Shown here: piece by piece, positions 37,936 to 47,075 of the stretch | Position numbering within the stretch: position 1 is the stretch's first letter | How the letters are laid out: each line of letters begins with the position of its first letter | From: Gemmobacter megaterium | GTDB taxonomy: Bacteria; Pseudomonadota; Alphaproteobacteria; Rhodobacterales; Rhodobacteraceae | Reading direction: 5' to 3' | Assembly (NCBI RefSeq): GCF_900156815.1 | Contig: NZ_FTOT01000006.1 | Span: forward strand, 124,001 to 188,000 | DNA: 64,000 nucleotides | Position numbers and translations under genes: made by a program | Notes under the pieces: generated by a model | The model's database searches: none | What the model was told of the DNA's origin: nothing | Seen by the model: the letters and a program-made list of their open reading frames with translations, nothing else

Positions 37936-38679
37936 TCAGGCGCTTCTGTAATGGTACTGTCCCACAACGCCCATGTTCAAGGAAGTATAGAGACGCGCCG
38001 CGCCCTCGTTGGCCTGTGTCACGGCCAAGGCCAGCCATTCTGCCCCATTTTGTTGTGCCCACCAAGCGGCAGAGCGCAGCATATTGTGCGCGGAACCCTG
38101 CCGACGTTGCTTTGGCAAGACCTCGACCGCGTGAATCATCGCAATGTCGTCGTCGATGGCGGCAAAGGCGGTTCCGGCCGCGCGATCCACATGTTCGGGG
38201 CTGCGGGCGATGAAGCAGGTCGAAGGCCCACATGCGCGCATCATCACCGCCTGGCGTTCGGGGCCGATGCCGGTATCGGTCCAGATATCCTGTGCCATGG
38301 CCAATGGTGGCCAGTGCGGAAAGCTGAACATCAGCTCTGGCTCTGGAAACGCGCTGACCGGGGCGGCGCGGATGTGCACCGGATCCACCACCTTGTAGCC
38401 GCGCGCGGCCAGCATCGCGTCCAGTTCCTCATCCCCTGGCCGGATCCAGAACAACGGCGTCTGACCCAGATCGCGGTGGGCGGCCTCGGCCAGCGGGATG
38501 TCACGCTCTGTCACCGGATCTTCGGCAGTGGCGGCTGAAACCCGCTTTCCACCGCCACGCCCCTCGCGCACCAGCCAAGGCCCCACCCGATGCACTGCGG
38601 CGGCAGGCCAGGTTCTGTCTACCGCGGTCAGCAGCCGGGGCATAGGCGGGGGAATGATCAGACCGGACGACAACATCAT
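37936..38679 (-). CDS. GNAT family N-acetyltransferase
   Basis: A 247-residue protein with the GNAT fold in its second half: FAAIDDDIAMIHAVEVLPKQRRQGSAHNMLRSAAWWAQQNGAEWLALAVTQANEGAARLY, where VLPKQRRQGSA is the acetyl-CoA pyrophosphate loop. The first half is a second, degenerate GNAT-like part. The ATG overlaps the stop of the CinA-like gene by four bases. The substrate is unknown. Confidence 0.8.
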   Translation of the reverse strand: MMLSSGLIIPPPMPRLLTAVDRTWPAAAVHRVGPWLVREGRGGGKRVSAATAEDPVTERDIPLAEAAHRDLGQTPLFWIRPGDEELDAMLAARGYKVVDPVHIRAAPVSAFPEPELMFSFPHWPPLAMAQDIWTDTGIGPERQAVMMRACGPSTCFIARSPEHVDRAAGTAFAAIDDDIAMIHAVEVLPKQRRQGSAHNMLRSAAWWAQQNGAEWLALAVTQANEGAARLYTSLNMGVVGQYHYRSA

Positions 38680-39404
38680 TGTGGGCGTCCGAACAGCGCA
38701 ACCAGCTTTTGCATGGCTGCGTCGAGTTGCGCGCCATCTGTGCCTCGGATCACCAGATTGGTGCCGTGCGCACCATTGCGGATGAACGGATAGCTGCCCA
38801 TCGAAAGGTCGGGAAATTCCGCAGCGAGTGCGCCAAAGGCATCTGCCACTTCGCCTTCGCCGCGGTTGACTTGCAGCGACTGGCTGAGCAGCGGTGCCCC
38901 TCCTGTCAGTGTGGGCAGCACACTGGCGACCATAGCAGCAAAAATCGTGGGGACTCCGGCCATCACATGGACGTTTCCGATGGTGAATCCGGGCGCAGCA
39001 GAAATCGGGTTTTCGATCAGCGTGGCACCATCGGGGATGCGGGCCATCCGCTGGCGGGCCGCGTTGAACTCCAGCCCGGAACGTTCGTAATGCGCGGCAA
39101 GGATCGCACGGGCATCGTCGCGGATGCCGATGCCAACGCCAAAGGCACCGGCAACTGCGTCAGCGGTGATGTCGTCATGGGTCGGGCCGATGCCTCCGCT
39201 GGTGAAGACATGATCCCACTGTCTGCGCAGGGCATTCACTGCCTCGATAATGGCGGGCTGGTCATCCGCAACGACCCGTGCCTCCATCAGGCGGATGCCA
39301 TGCCGCGTCAACTCGCCTGACAGAAGGTGCATGTTGGAATCGCGGGTGCGTCCAGAAAGGATCTCGTCGCCTATCACCAGCACGGCGGCGGTAGGATTTG
39401 CCAT
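38676..39404 (-). CDS. CinA N-terminal / MoaB-Mog domain protein
   Basis: A 242-residue protein holding the competence/damage-inducible protein A N-terminal domain, related to the molybdopterin-binding MoaB/Mog fold: AVLVIGDEILSGRTRDSN, VFTSGGIGPTHDDIT and AGVPTIFAAM. The C-terminal nicotinamide-nucleotide amidase domain of full CinA is absent. ATG 39404 has an excellent AAGGAGG upstream, so the longer frame is rejected. Possible pyrophosphatase activity as in CinA is inference. First of three coupled minus-strand genes. Confidence 0.85.
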   Translation of the reverse strand: MANPTAAVLVIGDEILSGRTRDSNMHLLSGELTRHGIRLMEARVVADDQPAIIEAVNALRRQWDHVFTSGGIGPTHDDITADAVAGAFGVGIGIRDDARAILAAHYERSGLEFNAARQRMARIPDGATLIENPISAAPGFTIGNVHVMAGVPTIFAAMVASVLPTLTGGAPLLSQSLQVNRGEGEVADAFGALAAEFPDLSMGSYPFIRNGAHGTNLVIRGTDGAQLDAAMQKLVALFGRPQ

Positions 39405-39450
39405 TTTGGCCTCCTTGAAGGGAGATATATTTTGGGTATAGGCCGGGTTC

Positions 39451-40140
39451 ATGCGGTTTCCTACCCCTCTTTTCTCGTCTCGGTTGAATCTGCGCTACAA
39501 GCGGTTTCTTGCGGATATGCAGATGCCCGATGGCAGCGTTGTGACAGCGCATTGCCCCAATCCCGGCGCCATGACCGGATTGGCGGATCCGGGGATGTCC
39601 TGCTGGCTGGCGCCTGCAAGGCCGGGGGCCAAGCTGGCCTGGGGGTGGAAGCTGGCGGAACTGCCGGGTGGACTGGCGGTGATCGACACCGGCATCGCCA
39701 ACCGGGTTGTTGCCGAGGCGCTGGAGGCCCGGACCGTGCCGGGCCTACCGGCCTATGACACGGTCCGGCCCGAAGTGCGGATCGACGGTGAAAGCCGCGT
39801 GGATTTCCTGCTGGACGGCGCCGCAGGCCGCATATGGGTCGAGGTCAAGAGCGTGACGCTTGCCCGTGACGGTTGGGCCGAATTTCCCGATACCCGAACC
39901 GACCGGGGCGCAAGGCATTTGCGGGCGCTGACAAATGTGGTGCAGCGCGGTGATCATGCGGCCATGATCTATCTGCTGGCGCGCGACGATTGCGACCGGA
40001 TCCGTATCGCCGCCGACATCGACCCGACCTATGCTGATGCCTTTGCCAAGGCGCGGCAGGCCGGGGTGATGCTGCTGGGGTTGGGGTGCCGGATCACGAC
40101 CGAAGAGGTGGTTGCCACCGGCGCGGTGCCGGTGGCATAG
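39451..40140 (+). CDS. sfsA: SfsA family protein (sugar fermentation stimulation homologue)
   Basis: A 229-residue cytosolic protein matching SfsA in length and motifs: FLADMQMPDGSVVTAHCPNPGAMTGL near the start, PEVRIDGESRVDFLL, and VEVKSVTLARDGWAEFPD-RTDRGARHL, a nuclease-like D-ExK arrangement. E. coli SfsA was described as a stimulator of maltose metabolism; the fold suggests nucleic-acid processing (family knowledge). Divergent from the CinA-like gene, convergent with the HIT gene. Confidence 0.9.
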   Translation: MRFPTPLFSSRLNLRYKRFLADMQMPDGSVVTAHCPNPGAMTGLADPGMSCWLAPARPGAKLAWGWKLAELPGGLAVIDTGIANRVVAEALEARTVPGLPAYDTVRPEVRIDGESRVDFLLDGAAGRIWVEVKSVTLARDGWAEFPDTRTDRGARHLRALTNVVQRGDHAAMIYLLARDDCDRIRIAADIDPTYADAFAKARQAGVMLLGLGCRITTEEVVATGAVPVA

Positions 40141-40161
40141 CGCGGGCGGCGCCGCGCATGT

Positions 40162-40545
40162 TCAACTGGCCTTCTGAAGCATCCGGCCCAGAACCCGCCC
40201 GCCGAGGATATGAACATGCAGATGCGGCACTTCCTGCACGCCCGCCTCGCCGGTGTTGGCGATCAGGCGATAGCCTTGGCCACTGTCGCCGGGGCACAGG
40301 TCCATCTCTTTGCAGATCTGGCCGATGGTGCGGGTGAAATCCACGATTTCCGCCTCTGACGCCTCCAGCGCGAAATGGTCCGCGTTGACATAGGCGCCCT
40401 TGGGAATGACCAGCACATGCACGGGCGCTTGAGGCGCGATGTCGTGAAATGCAAGCGTATGCGTCGTTTCCGTCACCTTGTTGCAGGGAATTTCGCCACG
40501 CAGGATGCGCGCAAAGATGTTGTTCGTATCGTAGGCATAGGCCAT
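40162..40545 (-). CDS. HIT family hydrolase (HINT type)
   Basis: A 127-residue histidine-triad nucleotide hydrolase. The triad HLHVHILGG is at about residues 108-116; FARILRGEIPCNKV and VLVIPKGAYVN are standard HINT features. It hydrolyses purine nucleotide phosphoramidates. The start at 40545 follows GGAGAGA. It lies 16 bases after the glycosyltransferase gene on the same strand, so probably cotranscribed. Confidence 0.92.
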   Translation of the reverse strand: MAYAYDTNNIFARILRGEIPCNKVTETTHTLAFHDIAPQAPVHVLVIPKGAYVNADHFALEASEAEIVDFTRTIGQICKEMDLCPGDSGQGYRLIANTGEAGVQEVPHLHVHILGGRVLGRMLQKAS

Positions 40546-40561
40546 CGGTCTCTCCGCAGGG

Positions 40562-42139
40562 TCAGTCCTTGAAAAGATAGTCGGTTGACACGATCTCGCG
40601 CGCCGTTTCGACTGGAATGCCAAGGAAACGGGCCATGGGCAAGGCATTCTCCTCTGCCGAGGCGGTTTCACGGATCCGGTGGAAATCGGCAAGATCGGCG
40701 TCGCGCAGCCGATCCGATTCAAAGCGCATGTCATAGCGGATCGTGGGCAACAGCCGGTCCAGCACATCCTGCGGCGTCTGATCGCCTGCCAGGCCGACCC
40801 GACGGGCATGGCCCAGCAAGTATTCGTCCGTGAACCGGCATTCGACTTCCAACAGGCGGACATTCGATTTGTCGGCGTAAAAATCCTGGATCAGGTCGAT
40901 GTTGGTCGGGTCGATGCAGATCACCAGACGGTCGGCTTGCCGGATGTCGAACAGCATCCGAACCAGCGCGCGCCGATGGCGGGTCCGTTTTTCCAGTGTG
41001 GTCTGGATGCCCCCCATATCGGGCAGTTCGCATCCTGACTCGCTGAACAGATAATGCACCACTGGAATCCCCGTCGTCGCGCCTATCCTGTCCACCAGCC
41101 GCTTGGCGACGTGCCATTTCTTGCAGGTGACGATCATCAGCGTGCGCTCGCGGCCAAGGCTGGTGCCGGTCTCCCAGAAACGCGGGGCGAACCGTCGGCC
41201 GATCCTTCCGCGCCCGGTGAGGAAGTGGAACAGGCTGCGCCCCTCGTTCGAGATGTGAAAGCGCCGGTCCGTATCGGTATAAAGCTCGCCCAGCTTCAGC
41301 TTCAACTCGCCTGCATCGGGCGAGATCTTGCGGGCGAACAGATAGTCCTGCGCCAGCAGAAGGTCATAGTGATCCTTGTAGAACGTCACCGGCATTCCAT
41401 AATCGGTGAACATCAGAAAGGTCAGCGTCCGGGTGCGGATCTGTGACTCCGGTACGACATGGCGGACAAGTGTCTGGAAGAATGTCTCGTCCGGGATCCA
41501 GCTGGTCCGGAAAAACCGCATGACATCGGGGCGGCGATCGCAGAACTCCAGCACCCACTCGATGGTGCGGCGGCGCAGGCACCACCATTGACTGCCGATC
41601 ATCATTTCCAGATCCGACGGTATCCGGCGCGACAGCCCAAGCCTGCGCTGCCAGTCGAGCGAGCGATAGAACCAGCCCTTGTTCCGCCGCTCGTTGAACC
41701 AGTGGCGATAGATCAGCCGCTCTTCCTTGATGCCGGTCTTGATCCAGTCCGAGGCGAAGAAATCGAAACTCTCGATGTAATCGACATCGTCGCGATCCAG
41801 AAAGTCATGGGCGTAGCTTGCCGATTTGATGCACATGCAGTCACCCGACAGCATGTAGAAATGCGTGGCGCGCGGAAATGCGTCCACTGCGGCGCGCACG
41901 GCCTGAAGCGTGGCTTCGACCAGGGACCATTCGCCCCATCCGCACCGGATGCGTCGTTTGGCAAAGACAACAGACGGATTGTCGGCCAGCGCCGTGCGGA
42001 TGCGGTCGAAGTCCGCCTTTCTGGCATTTCCGTCGAAATGGATGGCCATATAGTCGCCAGCGGCCGTCAGGCGCTCTGCCTGGGCGATGATCCCCTCGGG
42101 ATCCTTGTGGCACAGAAGGATGTACGCGATTTTCGCCAT
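40562..42139 (-). CDS. GT14-type beta-1,6-N-acetylglucosaminyltransferase with DUF5928 domain
   Basis: A 525-residue cytosolic protein. The N-terminal 290 residues match the core-2/I-branching (GT14) glycosyltransferase family: MAKIAYILLCHKDPEGI, AIHFDGNA, VEATLQAVRAAV, YMLSGDCMCIKS, GSQWWCLRR and WIPDETFFQTL. The C-terminal half (about 300-525: LMIVTCKKWHVAKRLVDRIG) matches the DUF5928 extension seen in Rhodobacterales (memory). It probably modifies a surface glycan. It faces away from a sulfotransferase gene across 133 bases. Confidence 0.8.
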   Translation of the reverse strand: MAKIAYILLCHKDPEGIIAQAERLTAAGDYMAIHFDGNARKADFDRIRTALADNPSVVFAKRRIRCGWGEWSLVEATLQAVRAAVDAFPRATHFYMLSGDCMCIKSASYAHDFLDRDDVDYIESFDFFASDWIKTGIKEERLIYRHWFNERRNKGWFYRSLDWQRRLGLSRRIPSDLEMMIGSQWWCLRRRTIEWVLEFCDRRPDVMRFFRTSWIPDETFFQTLVRHVVPESQIRTRTLTFLMFTDYGMPVTFYKDHYDLLLAQDYLFARKISPDAGELKLKLGELYTDTDRRFHISNEGRSLFHFLTGRGRIGRRFAPRFWETGTSLGRERTLMIVTCKKWHVAKRLVDRIGATTGIPVVHYLFSESGCELPDMGGIQTTLEKRTRHRRALVRMLFDIRQADRLVICIDPTNIDLIQDFYADKSNVRLLEVECRFTDEYLLGHARRVGLAGDQTPQDVLDRLLPTIRYDMRFESDRLRDADLADFHRIRETASAEENALPMARFLGIPVETAREIVSTDYLFKD

Positions 42140-42272
42140 TTCAGAAACTGTATGCCTTCACCGTGCCACGATCATTCTTTACTGGTCTAGCGCAGGGCTT
42201 GGAAAGACCGAGTTTACATCGGCAGCATGGTGTGGCGCAAAGGGCGGCACGTACAGACAAGAGGCAGCAGAC

Positions 42273-43091
42273 ATGGGATTCCCCGGAACCTGGATGACCG
42301 AGAGTGAAAGCGTAGTCTATCGCGTGGTACCCAAGTGTGCCTGCTCGACCATTGGCCAGATCATGTTCTATTCCGATCATGGCCGCTTCTTTGATGGCGA
42401 CATCCATGATGCGACCGGCGACATGCACAAATGGGCAATGGAGAGCAGCCAGCCCATCATCTCCCGCGCGGTAAAGGAACAGCAGATCCTTGCCTTCACC
42501 TGCGTGCGCAACCCCTATGCGCGCATCCTGTCCAGCTTCTTCGACAAGATCTGCGGCATCCAGCGAAACGGAAAGCGGTATCGTGGAAATCTGGTGCCGC
42601 TTCTGATCCAGAAATATGGCATCGAGGTGGGCGGTGAGGATGGCAAGCAGGAGTTCGACCAGATCGCCAGCTTCCGCCGCTTCTTGCTGTTCGCGCGCGA
42701 CACCATCCGCTTTCGAAAGCCGATGGACCCGGATATCCACTGGTCGGCCATGTCGGGGCATATCTCGACCTTCATCGTGAATGGCGGGCGGTATAACCAG
42801 ATCTTTTTCACCGAACGCTTCAACGACGGGATGCAGAGGGTTCTGGACGCGATCGAGACCCCGGTGAAGGTGGACCTGGCGCAGATTCCCCGGTTCAACG
42901 AATCCGAAGGCCACGGACCAAAGCGCGCCCATCCGGTCAGTGCCTATTTCGACGATCTGTCCCGGCATCTCATGTGGGAGATATATCGCAAGGATTTTCA
43001 GTTGTTCCGATACGATTTCGACAACCCCGACAACAAGTTCCCATTGGGAGAGGTCGATCTGGACGAGGTGCACGCCAAGCTTGGCAACTGA
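42273..43091 (+). CDS. Sulfotransferase family protein
   Basis: A 272-residue PAPS-dependent sulfotransferase (Sulfotransfer_2 type). The 5'-phosphosulfate loop is VVPKCACSTIGQ at about residues 16-27 and the 3'-phosphate site CVRNPYARILSSFFDKI at about 76-92. ATG 42273 is preceded by AGAGGC. It is divergent from the GT14-DUF5928 gene, suggesting that the pair builds and sulfates the same surface polysaccharide; this is inference from position. Confidence 0.82.
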   Translation: MGFPGTWMTESESVVYRVVPKCACSTIGQIMFYSDHGRFFDGDIHDATGDMHKWAMESSQPIISRAVKEQQILAFTCVRNPYARILSSFFDKICGIQRNGKRYRGNLVPLLIQKYGIEVGGEDGKQEFDQIASFRRFLLFARDTIRFRKPMDPDIHWSAMSGHISTFIVNGGRYNQIFFTERFNDGMQRVLDAIETPVKVDLAQIPRFNESEGHGPKRAHPVSAYFDDLSRHLMWEIYRKDFQLFRYDFDNPDNKFPLGEVDLDEVHAKLGN

Positions 43092-43224
43092 TTGGGAGGC
43101 CGGCCTTTTCAGCGCCGCCCCCCAGTGGTCAGAGCATCGCGGGGCCACCCGGACCCGCCCGCGCACCGTGCCTTGCACACCCCTGCCGCCGCGCATAGTT
43201 TGGCGGCCAGCAAGGGAGCGCATC

Positions 43225-44379
43225 ATGGCCAAGCCACGCAGCATCTTCGAGGAAGTTCAGGGCAATCGTTCTGCCGTGCCGACAGGTGGCGGCATGATCG
43301 ACCAGGCGCCAAAGGGCTCGCGTGGTGCGGTGCGGGTGTGGCTTGTGGCGCTGTTCCTGATGGTCATGGCCATGATTGCGGTGGGCGGAGCCACACGGCT
43401 GACCGACTCGGGGCTTTCCATTACGGAATGGCGGCCCGTGACCGGCGCCCTGCCACCCATGTCAGAGGCGCATTGGCAGCAAGAGTTCGACAAGTACCGT
43501 CTGATCCCGCAATACGAACTGGTCAACAAGGGCATGTCGCTGTCCGACTTCAAGACCATTTACTGGTGGGAATGGGGGCATCGGCAACTGGGCCGCCTGA
43601 TCGGTCTCGTCTGGGGTGTCGGCCTGCTGTATTTCTGGCTGTCCAGGCGGATACCCCCCGGCTGGACCGGGCGCCTAATCTGGATCGGCGCGCTGGGTGG
43701 CCTGCAAGGCGCTATCGGATGGTGGATGGTGTCCAGTGGTCTGACGGGCGAAATGGTGCGCGTCGCGTCGTATCGGCTGGCAGTCCATCTGGGGCTGGCC
43801 TTTGTCATACTTGGCTTCATCGCGTGGTATGTGCTGCTATTGGGGCGGTCCGAGGCCGACCTTATGCAGGCACGCCGGGGACGCGAGGGGCGATTGTTCT
43901 CCATCACAACCGGCCTTGTGCATTTTGCCTTCCTACAGATCCTGCTGGGGGCTCTGGTTGCGGGAATCGACGCCGGCCGCGCCTTTCCCACATGGCCCGA
44001 CATGAATGGCGAGTTCTTCCCGTCGAACGCGCTTTACGTTCCTGACGGCGGGCAGGTGTGGCGCGCGTTCTTCGAGAACGAGGGGATGGTTCAGTTTCTG
44101 CACCGGATGTCGGGCTATCTGTTGTTTGTGTTCGGCCTTGTCGTGTGGAACAGGGGCCGCAAATCCCCGCATGTCGCGACGCGCCGTGCCTATGATTGGG
44201 TGGCGGTCATGTTGTTTGGGCAGGTGGTGCTGGGCATTGCTGCCGTTCTCACGGCTGCGCATCTGCATGTGGCGCTGACCCATCAGGTCGGTGCGGTGAT
44301 CCTGTGGGTACTGATTCTGCGCGCCCGCCATCTGGCGCAATACCCCGTGGCCGGGTCGATCCGAAAGGGTACAGCATGA
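43225..44379 (+). CDS. ctaA: Heme A synthase
   Basis: A 384-residue inner-membrane enzyme that oxidises the C8 methyl of heme O to make heme A for cytochrome aa3 oxidase. Eight membrane segments are seen. Heme-ligand histidines occur in WEWGHRQLGRLIG, AVHLGLAF, QFLHRMSGYLL and HVALTHQVGA, and ATRLTDSGLSITEWRPVTGALPP is the typical first loop of the alphaproteobacterial (type 2) form. Its stop overlaps the M32 carboxypeptidase start by ATGA. Confidence 0.94.
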   Translation: MAKPRSIFEEVQGNRSAVPTGGGMIDQAPKGSRGAVRVWLVALFLMVMAMIAVGGATRLTDSGLSITEWRPVTGALPPMSEAHWQQEFDKYRLIPQYELVNKGMSLSDFKTIYWWEWGHRQLGRLIGLVWGVGLLYFWLSRRIPPGWTGRLIWIGALGGLQGAIGWWMVSSGLTGEMVRVASYRLAVHLGLAFVILGFIAWYVLLLGRSEADLMQARRGREGRLFSITTGLVHFAFLQILLGALVAGIDAGRAFPTWPDMNGEFFPSNALYVPDGGQVWRAFFENEGMVQFLHRMSGYLLFVFGLVVWNRGRKSPHVATRRAYDWVAVMLFGQVVLGIAAVLTAAHLHVALTHQVGAVILWVLILRARHLAQYPVAGSIRKGTA

Positions 44380-45848
44380 GCTATTCCGATCTTATGGCGT
44401 ACCAGCGCGAAACCGAGGCGTTGGCCCAGATTGCCGGTCGTCTTGGCTGGGATCAGGAAACGATGATGGCGCGGGGCTCTGCCGATCAGAGAGCAGAGGA
44501 AACCAGCGCGCTGGAAGGTGTCCTGCACGCCCGTCGCACTGATCCGCGTGTGGGGGATTGGCTGGCAGGCGCAACCCCGTCGGACGAGATCGAAGCGGCC
44601 CAGTTGCGCCACATCCGCCGGGAATTCGAGCGGGCGACCAAGATACCTGCGCGTCTGGCGCAGGAACTGGCACGGCTGACCAGCCTGTCGCAAGGCATAT
44701 GGGCCGAGGCGCGGGCGCGGGACGAGGTTGCGCATTTCCTGCCAAACTTGTCGCAGGTGATCGCGCTCAAGCGCGAGGAGGCGGCGGCGCTGTCGCAGGG
44801 CACCAATGCCGATGCCTATGATGCGTTGCTGGACGATTACGAACCGGGCGCCACGGCCGAATGGATCGCGGGCGTCTTTGGCAGGATGCGGCCCCGTCTG
44901 GTCGCATTGCGCGAACAGGTTCTGGACGCACCAGTGCCAGAGCCGCTGAAGGGTGAATTCCCGGTCGAGGCCCAGATGCGGGTCGCGCGCGATCTGGCAA
45001 CCGCTTTTGGCTATGACTGGACGCGCGGGCGGCTGGATCTGGCGGTGCATCCGTTCTCGAGCGGATCCGGCAATGACGTGCGTATCACAACGCGCGTGCA
45101 GGAGACCGATCCGTTCAACTGCTTCTATTCGACCATCCACGAGGTGGGGCACGCGGCTTATGAACAGAATATCGACCAGTCCTATCTGCTGACGCCACTG
45201 GGGCGCGGGGCGTCTATGGGCGTGCATGAAAGCCAGAGCCGATCCTACGAAAACCAGTTGGGTCGCAGCCGCGCGTTTACCGGATGGCTGTTCCGCAGGA
45301 TGCGGGCCGAAGGGCTGGCGCTGAATTTGCCGGACGAGGAGGCGTTCTACGCGGCGGTGAATCGGGTGCAGCCCGGCTTTATCCGTACCGAGGCGGATGA
45401 AGTTCACTACAATCTGCACATCATGATGCGCTTTGATCTGGAGCGCGCATTGATCGCAGGCGATCTGCTGGCGAGCGATCTGGAGACGGCATGGAACGAC
45501 CGTTTCCTGGCAGATTTCGGCACTGTTGTTGACCGCCCCGCAAATGGCATGTTGCAGGATGTCCATTGGTCGGTGGGGCTGTTCGGGTACTTTCCCACCT
45601 ACGCGCTGGGCAATCTTTACGCGGGCTGCCTGACGCAAGCCTTGCGGGCGGATCTGCCGGATCTCGACGGGGCATTGTCGCAAGGCGATACCTCCGCAGC
45701 CACTGGCTGGATGAAGGATCGGTTGCAGCGCCATGGCGCTTTGCGCGAACCCCGCGCGACGGTGGAACATGCCTGTGGCTTTGTCCCAGAGGAAGCTCCG
45801 TTGCTGGAGTATCTGGAGACGAAGTTCCGTGACCTCTACCGGCTCTAG
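44376..45848 (+). CDS. M32 family metallocarboxypeptidase
   Basis: A 490-residue cytosolic zinc carboxypeptidase of the Taq type. The zinc motif is HEVGH at residues 255-259 (TIHEVGHAAYEQN), followed by MGVHESQSRSYENQLGRS with the third ligand, and YNLHIMMRFDLERALI and DVHWSVGLFGYFPTYALGNL near the end. It trims C-terminal residues with broad specificity. Translation is coupled to ctaA and the gene precedes an MFS gene by three bases; that grouping has no clear functional logic. Confidence 0.92.
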   Translation: MSYSDLMAYQRETEALAQIAGRLGWDQETMMARGSADQRAEETSALEGVLHARRTDPRVGDWLAGATPSDEIEAAQLRHIRREFERATKIPARLAQELARLTSLSQGIWAEARARDEVAHFLPNLSQVIALKREEAAALSQGTNADAYDALLDDYEPGATAEWIAGVFGRMRPRLVALREQVLDAPVPEPLKGEFPVEAQMRVARDLATAFGYDWTRGRLDLAVHPFSSGSGNDVRITTRVQETDPFNCFYSTIHEVGHAAYEQNIDQSYLLTPLGRGASMGVHESQSRSYENQLGRSRAFTGWLFRRMRAEGLALNLPDEEAFYAAVNRVQPGFIRTEADEVHYNLHIMMRFDLERALIAGDLLASDLETAWNDRFLADFGTVVDRPANGMLQDVHWSVGLFGYFPTYALGNLYAGCLTQALRADLPDLDGALSQGDTSAATGWMKDRLQRHGALREPRATVEHACGFVPEEAPLLEYLETKFRDLYRL

Positions 45849-45851
45849 ACC

Positions 45852-47024
45852 ATGAGTCCGACCGAGGCCCTGTCGCGCGGCCCTGCTGTCTGGGCGTTGG
45901 CTGCGGGGCAGATGCTGGGCTTTGCCTGCCAGTTCTTTCTGTTCGCGGGGTTGGTACTGTTCTGGCATCAGGATCTTGGCTGGGCGAAATCAACTCTGGC
46001 GCTAGGGCCCATGCTGGCGCTGTTGGTCGGGGCCGCCTTTGCGCCGCTGATCGGCCGGATCGTCGATCGGGGCCGCGGACCGGAGTTGATGGTCGGCGGT
46101 ACGCTGGTCGGGGTGGTGGCGCTGGTGCTGTTGTCGCAGGTGCAGACGCCGGTGCAATGGGTTCTGGTTTGGATGCTGTTGGGCATCGGACAACTGTCCA
46201 GCCAGTACGAGGTCTGTTTCGCCTTTCTGATCCGCCGCCTCGGTCCCGATGCCCGCCGCGCGATCATTCGTGTGACGCTTGTCGCGGGATTCGCCAGCAC
46301 CGTGTCCATCCCGGCCTATACGTCGCTTGCGCAGGGTCTTGGCTGGCGCGTTGCGTTGCTGACGGCGGCAGCGATCATGGCCTTTGCCGTCGTGCCGCTG
46401 AACTGGTGGGGCACCCGTCAGGTGCGTGCCGGAGCGCCGCCACCCGTCCTGCAACCTGCTGCGCCGATTGGCGGAGGAAGCCGCTCGCGGCGGCTGTGGT
46501 TGTTGGCGATATTGTTTTCCTTCTCAAGTCTCAGCCACTGGATGATCGCGCATCTGCTGATTCCCGTGCTTGTCGAACGCGGCTATTCCCATGAGCTTGC
46601 GGTCTTTGCCGTGGCCGTGATGGGCCCGGCGCAGGTGGCGGGTCGCTTTGCGCTGATGCAGGCCGAGACCCGGATCAGCAATGCCCGCGCCACCTTGTTC
46701 ACCCTGTCGGCCATGGCGCTGGCGACCTGTTTCCTCGCGCTGTCGGGTGCGGGTGTGGGCCTGGTGGTTGCCTATGTGCTGGTTCAGGGCGGTGCCTTCG
46801 GTATCATGACCATCCTGCGGCCCGTGCTGATTGCCGATATGCTGGGCCCAGAGGATTATGGCGCCAACGCCGGGCGCATTCAGGTGCCCGCCATGGTCAT
46901 CAATGCGTTTGCGCCGATGATTGGCGCATTGCTGTTGGAAGGGCCCGGCTTTTGGGCGTTGATCGGCCTGAGCCTCATGCTGTCCCTGACATCCATCGCG
47001 GCCTTGCGCGCCCTCAGGGGATGA
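45852..47024 (+). CDS. Major facilitator superfamily transporter
   Basis: A 390-residue membrane protein with about twelve hydrophobic segments in two halves separated by a charged loop near residue 200 (GGGSRSRRLW). GPMLALLVGAAFAPLIGRIVDRGRGPEL matches the MFS loop 2-3 signature. Substrate unknown. Third gene of the ctaA-M32-MFS run. Confidence 0.85.
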   Translation: MSPTEALSRGPAVWALAAGQMLGFACQFFLFAGLVLFWHQDLGWAKSTLALGPMLALLVGAAFAPLIGRIVDRGRGPELMVGGTLVGVVALVLLSQVQTPVQWVLVWMLLGIGQLSSQYEVCFAFLIRRLGPDARRAIIRVTLVAGFASTVSIPAYTSLAQGLGWRVALLTAAAIMAFAVVPLNWWGTRQVRAGAPPPVLQPAAPIGGGSRSRRLWLLAILFSFSSLSHWMIAHLLIPVLVERGYSHELAVFAVAVMGPAQVAGRFALMQAETRISNARATLFTLSAMALATCFLALSGAGVGLVVAYVLVQGGAFGIMTILRPVLIADMLGPEDYGANAGRIQVPAMVINAFAPMIGALLLEGPGFWALIGLSLMLSLTSIAALRALRG

Positions 47025-47075
47025 GGGTGGCGCGACTTGCTAGTGCGGCATCCGCTGTTCAGATGCGGCGCCGGA

